The notes under the pieces were generated by a model that saw nothing but the letters and a program-made list of their open reading frames with translations, was not told the origin of the DNA and made no database searches. Shown here one piece after another: positions 57,639 to 64,000 of a DNA stretch of 64,000 nt. The position numbers were made by a program, and so were the translations under genes. Source of the stretch: Myotis daubentonii (taxonomy: Eukaryota > Chordata > Mammalia > Chiroptera > Vespertilionidae). Numbering within the stretch: the stretch's first letter is position 1; each line of letters starts with the position of its first letter. Location: positions 91,504,046 to 91,568,045 of the forward strand of contig NC_081847.1 in the NCBI RefSeq assembly GCF_963259705.1, in the 5' to 3' direction.

Positions 57639-59661
57639 TGCTATGAAATAAAGGTCTCACTTCACTGCATTTGTGTGTACATTTCACATATAGATGTCCC
57701 TTCTTTTTCTCTAACATCTCCTTTATAGTTCCCGAGATAATGTAATGACTTCCAATGTAACAGAAGTTCTTTTCAAAATTGTCCACTTTTATACATTGCT
57801 GTGTATAATGGGTAATAATGCATTTAAAAAGTGGAAATAAATTCTTTATGCCAGTTCTTTATTGCCTTCTAGAAAGTAGCCATATTGCCTTCTTTTCATT
57901 GATTTGTTTATTCCCTGTAACCTACTGAATTGTGATACATATAATGATGTGATTGCAACAGTGTTTTAACACTAAAATGTATTCCAAATGAGCCATTTCG
58001 GGAAAAAATAAAAATGAAAGCCTCTGAGCAGAAACCTATATTTTTAATAATCAAAATGTAAGTGGAATATATCTGGAGGCATGTTCTCACCACCTGGTAA
58101 GCACATTATGCTTGCAGCTACAGTAGGATAGTTAAAATCCCAGTTTTGAAACTGATGCTTAAAATGATCATATTTATCAGTAATGTATTCAGAGTCAATT
58201 TTGTTTTTCAGATTGGTTTTGCTTTGACTCTTGTTTTACTTACTAGGCAGCTAATATTTTTCACATAATTACATTCTTTTTTTCAAGAAAAATCAGAATT
58301 CAAATTAGCAAATGTTATTCAAAGGCTAAATATTTTTTTAAACAAATGCATTCATTTATTACAAATGTAATTTATTTTGGAGCCTATCTATTTATTTTTG
58401 CCTTTGAAGATTACCAATTTTTCTCAGTGGCATAAACATCTGAAATTTTGCTTCCTATTTGGGGCTTTTAAATCACAATTTGTTTTTTTTCCCCCAAAAA
58501 TTTGTGAAACTTTAGGTCTCTTGCATTGTTGTAGGAGGGTTGCAATATGCTATTTTAGTTTATTACACTACCTCAGCCTCTAATTTCCACCTTCCTTTCT
58601 AACGTGTATATTTCTCAACTGCATTACTGAAGAATTTCACCAATCATAGCCATCCTACATTATTTGAACCTTTGAAATTCAGCTTTTCTCAGGAGAAAGT
58701 CAATTGGTTACACTATTCCTAATCATTTGATGCATCTATGATCCAAAATCTGATTAATCATATAGGGTATGTTTTTTTTTAAGAAGTTAAAACATACCTC
58801 AATTGATGTCTCAACTAATTATGACAGTTATGAGTAAAAGTAAGACAAAGGATTTTTAAAAATACTGTGTTATTGTGGACAGCATTAAAATCTAGGAAAT
58901 GCAGAACTCTGCCTTTGCCTTCAATATATTTACAATTTTGCCTTGAAGAGAAAGCTAAATACGTGAAAAGTTAGTAATGGAAAGATAAAAACAGATAAGC
59001 AAGCAAACAATAAACAGGCAACGGCAGGTAATGCCATTTGATTAGTGAGCCAGGGAGTAATAAAGATACAAACTGGCATTCGTTCAAAGGAAGGAAAACT
59101 TAAGAACAAAATCCTTTAAGGATGATTATGCCCTGAAAGGAAAAGTTATTTGCATGTTGAGATACTCCGAAGATCATGAAAGGCATTCTAGTCTAGCTGA
59201 AAGATAATACTAGCCTTTGTCTGGTAACGGGTAATAAAAGAACTTAGGTTGAAATGTACAACTCATCAATAATTGATGTTTGAATATTCCAGTCTTTCAA
59301 CTTGTGTAAGTGAATTACTTTTGGTTCATTATCTCTACCCAAAAGTCATTTATTTTAATATGCATTTGGGTGACAATATTTGAATTGTAAATACTTCTAC
59401 TCATTTTCTTCCTTTCTATTTTAGCTTGTATGTAAATCTACTTACTGGCAAGAAACATTTCTTCCACACTGGATTTTTACCCCACACCACAAGAGAAGAA
59501 GGCATGGCCTCTTTATAGGAATGCTTTCCAAATATTATAGGTGTGGTAGCTCCTGAAGAATATAAGAAACCAGTTAAACTCTCACAGAATTATATATGTG
59601 AAAACAAATCTAAACAAGCTATTCTTTTTATATATTTGGACATAAGCGCAACACTTGAGAT
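57639..59661. other. Unassigned AT-rich sequence
   Basis: About 2 kb of AT-rich DNA with no recognised repeat or gene. Confidence 0.5.
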
Positions 59662-59671
59662 TTAATCTGAA

Positions 59672-59922
59672 TTTTTGTTGTTGTTAATCCTCACCCAAGG
59701 ATATTTTCCCATTGATTTTTAGAGAGAGTGGAAGGCATGGGGAGACAAAGAGAAAGAGAAACATCAATGTGAGAGAGACACTTCGATTGGTTGCCCCCGT
59801 CCACCCCCCGCCCCCCGCATGCGCCCCAGTCTGGGATCAAGCCTGCAATCGAGAGGTATGTGCCCTGGACCGGAACTGAACACGGGCTGACACTCTATCC
59901 ACTGAGCCAAACAGGCTAGGCC
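59672..59922 (-). mobile_element. VES SINE, older tail type
   Basis: Reverse VES: tail form 'taatcctcacccaaggatat', body 'gagaaacatcaatgtgagag', head 'ccactgagccaaacaggcta'. Perfect 10-bp target duplication, ttaatctgaa, at 59662-59671 and 59923-59932. Confidence 0.94.
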
Positions 59923-59932
59923 TTAATCTGAA

Positions 59933-60438
59933 ATATGAGATAATCACACAGTTCCTACTATACTACAAACCATAGAATAAAGCTATTGTTTTAAGAAAAG
60001 CTATATGAATGAGCAGGGCATATATTGAAATCCCAGGTTAAGTAACTTGTCCACAGTTATGGGTGAGACATCTTCCTGTCCACTACAATACACTCAAAAT
60101 AGATAAAAAGGGCACGTCCTGAAGCTCACTGTTTGGGGGAGTTTTCCTTCACAGCTTTATTTTAAGGCTGCCTTAAAATAGAGGGCCCAACACACACCAA
60201 GCCAACCCATCTGAAAAACCAAGCATGGGGTATTTTTCTTCTTCATTAGCTGACAGCAAAGGATAATCCACATGGCTATAGGGTGAGCTGAGGTCAAAGC
60301 AGTAGGATGGATGGCATGGGCGTCAGGGCTACCTGCTCAGACAATTGGCTTGTACCCTCATCCTGCCCCAAGCCATTTGTGTATGTACCACTTCCATCCT
60401 GTAATGAATTTTCACTGGCTTTGCCCAGCCTACTGGAG
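59933..60438. other. Unassigned sequence
   Basis: No recognised repeat or gene. Confidence 0.45.
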
Positions 60439-60541
60439 CCCTGGCCCCTGGCTGGGTGTATCAATTGGAGTGTCATCCTGTACATAAAAATATTACGGGT
60501 TTGATCCCTGGTTGGGGTGCATATGGAAGGCAACAGACACG

Positions 60542-60600
<59 letters not shown>

Positions 60601-60656
60601 CTCTCTCTAAAATCAATAAAAAATATCCTCAGGTGAGGATTAAAAAAATACTTAGT
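60439..60656 (+). mobile_element. VES SINE, older tail type, with (CT)n
   Basis: Diverged head 'ccctggcccctggctgggtg', B-box-like gggtttgatccctgg, (TC)n at 60546-60596, and tail form 'aaaatatcctcaggtgagga'. Confidence 0.87.
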
Positions 60657-60981
60657 GGGTCTGTTAGAACCTACCTCATGATATGCAGTTCTGTATCCAT
60701 GGTCACATGACCTATCCCTACAGGACACAATAACATGCTAGGAGTGTTTTATAATAAGGAGTAAAACTCCCCACTGAAGATGACATGGCTTTTATCCTAA
60801 TCCCAGAGTTTGACATTTTGATTTTCCTACTGAGGCTTGCTATAAACTCCACAAAGCACTTCTGCTTAACTCTGCTCTTTCTAACAGCTCAGGGGATGCT
60901 GGGCCATATCACTTAAGTGGCCTGGGCATGTTCTGTAACCCATTCCTGCCCTAGAGATCGGATCATTCAAAGCTGCTAGGC

Positions 60982-61193
60982 CAGCGGTTCTTGACCTGTG
61001 GGTCGCGACCCCTTTGGTGGTTGAACGACCCTTTCACAGGGGTCGCTTAAGACCACCCTGCATATCAGATATTTACATTACGATTCAAAACAGTAGCAAC
61101 ATTACAGTTATGAAGTAGCAATGAAAATAATTTTATGGTTGGGTCATAACATGAGGAACTGTATTTAAAGGGCCAGAAGGTTGAGAACCATTG
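60982..61193 (-). mobile_element. Non-autonomous hAT, family A, 212 bp
   Basis: Inverted copy of the element at 55798: starts cagcggttcttgacctgtgg and ends agaaggttgagaaccattg. Perfect 8-bp target duplication, tgctaggc, at 60974-60981 and 61194-61201. Confidence 0.96.
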
Positions 61194-61201
61194 TGCTAGG
61201 C

Positions 61202-63008
61202 TTTCATATCACGCAGTGTGTCAATAGGTACCATATTCCCAGGAGTGCCAGATAGTAGCTGTATAGTCCAAAGAATCACAATAAAGGGTTAGGTTTCTTT
61301 CATCATGGTGTGAGGTGCAAAATGCAATAATTTGTATTATTCTCTTAATGGGATATTCTGGCATGTCCTTAACCATTGTTGCCAATGTGGTGGGCCCACG
61401 AAAATTCATAGCAGTTAGTTTCCACTTTCTCAAGTGCATGTATCTTTCCAAGGTCTGCAACACACTGGGCCCTCTTTTCATTGGTCTAGTTATCATGGTG
61501 CCATTATAATGGATACGTGTAGTGGGATATCCAGACTACATTATAATCAGGTTATATCACAGCAGAGGTAGGAACTGAGTAAAAGCATAATATTCACTCT
61601 TTGCTCATTCAAACAGTTGCTAATCCTCTTTTATGAAAGAAATAGCAAACAATACATTCACCAAATTCATAGCCACATATTTCCCGAGAGACAATGCTCT
61701 GTGAATATTTTCACGTTTTTACATCTTTTGGGCTTTACGATTAGATAGCAGGCAGGTCCCTGAAGCTAGAGTTTCTATTTCACTTCTGAGATTTAGAGAA
61801 GTATCTCTCCCTGGAGGTATTTGTTTACATTTAAAGGGCAGTACAGATCCAGGGATTTTTTTGCTCCCCTTTCCTCACTTTCTAGTCATCAGCACAATAT
61901 GCTAAAGGACCCTTTTGGGTAAGATTGGTCACATCATTGCCATTGAATTGCATAGTCTATTCATCCTGACAACTGTCCCCTCCTTCAATCATCATGTTCT
62001 GGGTCCTAAAAATGCCTCAGGACTAGAAATTGAGCCAACAACTGTGACATCTTGTTTGCACAACTGCTCTTAACCTCCTGATCGTCTGTCCTGAATGATT
62101 TCTAACGGTCCAGTCTGAGCAGCACCCTTGTTTGGCTGTTCATGTATTTTGTTCCTAGGAATGTCTTCGGTGGTTGTGGTGGAGTTTGCAATCAGGGGAG
62201 GGAACAGGGGTTCTGAATTAACTTTCAGTAAGTTTGAGGAGCTAGCTTTTAATAAGGATGAGAGAGGTGGATTACCTCCTTAGGCTCATAGAATTTGGAG
62301 AAATCTCAGAATTCAAAGTTTTGGAGGAGATATTCATAATGATCCTTTCCCATACGTTAGCTTTCCATTGTTTCTCAACCAGGGCCATGGTTTTTGGCTT
62401 AGCAGATCTGCCTCTCCATTCCTTGGAGCTTGATAATTCTTACATTTAAGCTTTCCCCCTGAGGTTAGGCTACCAAAGAGGATCTCTGGTTTTTATAAGT
62501 GGCTTTTAGTTGCCTGTTAATTAGTTTGCTTTTTGTTACCTTTACAAAATCTAGAATATCAATGGAGTTTAGCAATAGCTACAAAAAATTTCATTGTATT
62601 TATAATTACTATTTCCTTCATAATTTTCAAATCAGATATATCACACCCACTGATCCAGTCTCCCACCAGCAGATGGTGCCAGTTTGTCACCAGGGAAAGT
62701 TATGACTCTGTGGCGGTTCCCACCAGTGAGGGTACTCGCAGTAAGACCTGGGTAGGGACTGATCCAGCTCTCAAACTCCATCTTTATGACCTGCTGCTTG
62801 GATACTTCCAAGAGTACTTTCTTTGGCAACTATATTCCAAGGGACAGAAGGTAGTGGGCAGTCCTTACTAAAGGATACTTTTGAGAACGGTAACTGGGAA
62901 GAGTGGGAAAAGGGCAGGTTTGAGCAGAGGAATAAGTCAAGCTGCAATGCTGGCCAGGGATCAGCCTCAGCAAACCACATAGCGAGCTCTTGGGTCAACG
63001 GGGAAGAA
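61202..63008. other. Unassigned sequence, possibly an old degraded element
   Basis: About 1.8 kb. A minus-strand open frame of 91 codons (61496-61221) reads like protein but shows no motif I recognise. The region has a more uniform base composition than the neighbouring AT-rich DNA, so it may be one old retroelement interior. Not assignable by eye. Confidence 0.35.
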
Positions 63009-63009
63009 A

Positions 63010-63062
63010 GGAGACACGTACCACTGTTTGTAATACTTTAAACAATAAAACAAAATTTAAAA
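63010..63062 (+). mobile_element. Extremely truncated L1 3' end
   Basis: The 53-base segment ggagacacgtaccactgttt... through 'taatactttaaacaataaaa' is the sense form of the same L1 3' terminus seen in antisense at 54193, ending in an A-rich tail. Confidence 0.65.
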
Positions 63063-64000
63063 AATACCACCCATCGTAATTGTCCCCCAGCAGGCCCAAA
63101 TATCCCGGCCCTAATACCTGTACAATTTTTACATGTAGGTTGTCCTGGGAAAAGTATGACCTTGTGGCAGTTTTCTGCAGATAAGCCAATCCCTGAAGGC
63201 ACTGGTAGCTGTAGGCTGTTTGCTGAATGCATCTCTGGGTCAAAAATACCCAGTGGTCTGTTGTGGCAGCAGACCTTCCTTTCCATCATGACCATATGGT
63301 GTTGCTAATTAGCATCGACATTCAGAGTAAGCACATGGAAATGTTACCATCCACATCAGCTAAAGTAATATTTTATTATATGTTATACCCAAGCCAATAA
63401 GGCGGCATGTCTCCATTACCAGTGTAATGAAGAAATTTCCCTGTTAGCTTTAAATGCATCAGTGTCCTTATAAAGAGAAGCTTTACAATAGAAACATTAT
63501 TGTTCTAATTATGAAAAATAAAGTAATTGTCTGAACTCCCACTTTGTCTGCCATGTGTAACTCTTGACTAACAATTGTTACCATGGCCTATAATTCTGCT
63601 CTGAGTTATCTAAGTCCTTGTCTTAATTCCCTTATCCCCTCTGAGCATGTGGAAAGGCAGGCAAAGTAGAACATGGACAATATGCCAGATATTTGAAACC
63701 ACAGTTAACTTGTGAATTGATTTGTATGGGGAATTGCTTCAACAATTTAAGCCTTTAGAAGGATTCTAAATAATAGTTGTATTGTCTTTGCTGATTAGTT
63801 TTTAACTTGAATTATAAAAACAGTTGTTTCAATTTTTCTTTTCACCTATTGCAAAAGCACAGGAGAGTGTATTATAATTAATCATTTATTAGATGTCTGT
63901 TTACTGTGGAAACTGAAGTCTTAAGCTCCAAAAATATTTCATAAATTATAACTGGTAATATAAAAATAAAGATAAACTACACTTTCTAAAATATTTTCAT
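63063..64000. other. Unassigned sequence
   Basis: No recognised repeat or gene. The part up to 63300 resembles 62630-62870 in composition and may belong to the same old element. Confidence 0.4.

Overview
The window looks like nuclear DNA of a vespertilionid (vesper) bat. The evidence is a large set of tRNA-derived VES SINEs, several Helitrons with Helibat-type ends (5' TC, 3' hairpin then CTAG), recent non-autonomous hAT elements with exact 8-bp target duplications, mariner-type MITEs and bat-type L1 3' ends. Older mammalian repeats (MIR, L2, MER5-like, ancient L1) lie underneath. There is no operon-like or dense gene structure. I found no host protein-coding gene I can name. Most open reading frames here are short chance frames or lie inside repeats.

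Layout. 1-13 kb: the 3' part of an ERV LTR, an L2 fragment, VES copies, a 5'-truncated L1 with a candidate 3' transduction, and an older 1.3-kb L1. 13-28 kb: hAT MITEs, many VES and MIR copies, an ancient L1 3' region, and one candidate minus-strand exon-like segment (20.7-20.9 kb). 28-32 kb: a complete solo LTR with a 6-bp target duplication, a short Helitron, then a 1.2-kb Tc1-like locus in which a DD36E transposase remnant sits between two 186-bp inverted arms of the same family. 32-43 kb: VES copies, a twin-primed L1, a hAT and a mariner MITE, two adjacent microsatellite-bearing VES copies, a GC-rich candidate retrocopy, and L1 3' ends. 43-48 kb: head-to-tail Helitron pairs, an unclassified element with 94-bp inverted repeats, and a 1.1-kb Helitron carrying a promoter-like module and a foreign-looking passenger block. 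48-64 kb: VES copies, a 200-base assembly gap, a decayed Helibat Pif1-type helicase split by a hAT MITE and abutting another Helitron, then mostly unassigned AT-rich sequence.

How the parts relate. Autonomous functions (Helitron helicase, Tc1-like transposase, L1 ORF2) are present only as broken remnants, and most of the DNA transposons present are short non-autonomous derivatives. Target duplications give relative ages: the hAT at 55.8 kb is younger than the Helibat it splits, and the VES at 42.4 kb is younger than its host L1. The most interesting items are the Helitron with the promoter-like module and passenger (46.7-47.8 kb), three Helitron-to-Helitron junctions, the palindromic DD36E locus, and the 45.6-46.1 kb inverted-repeat element. 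Family names are from recognition of sequence pattern; no database search was possible.
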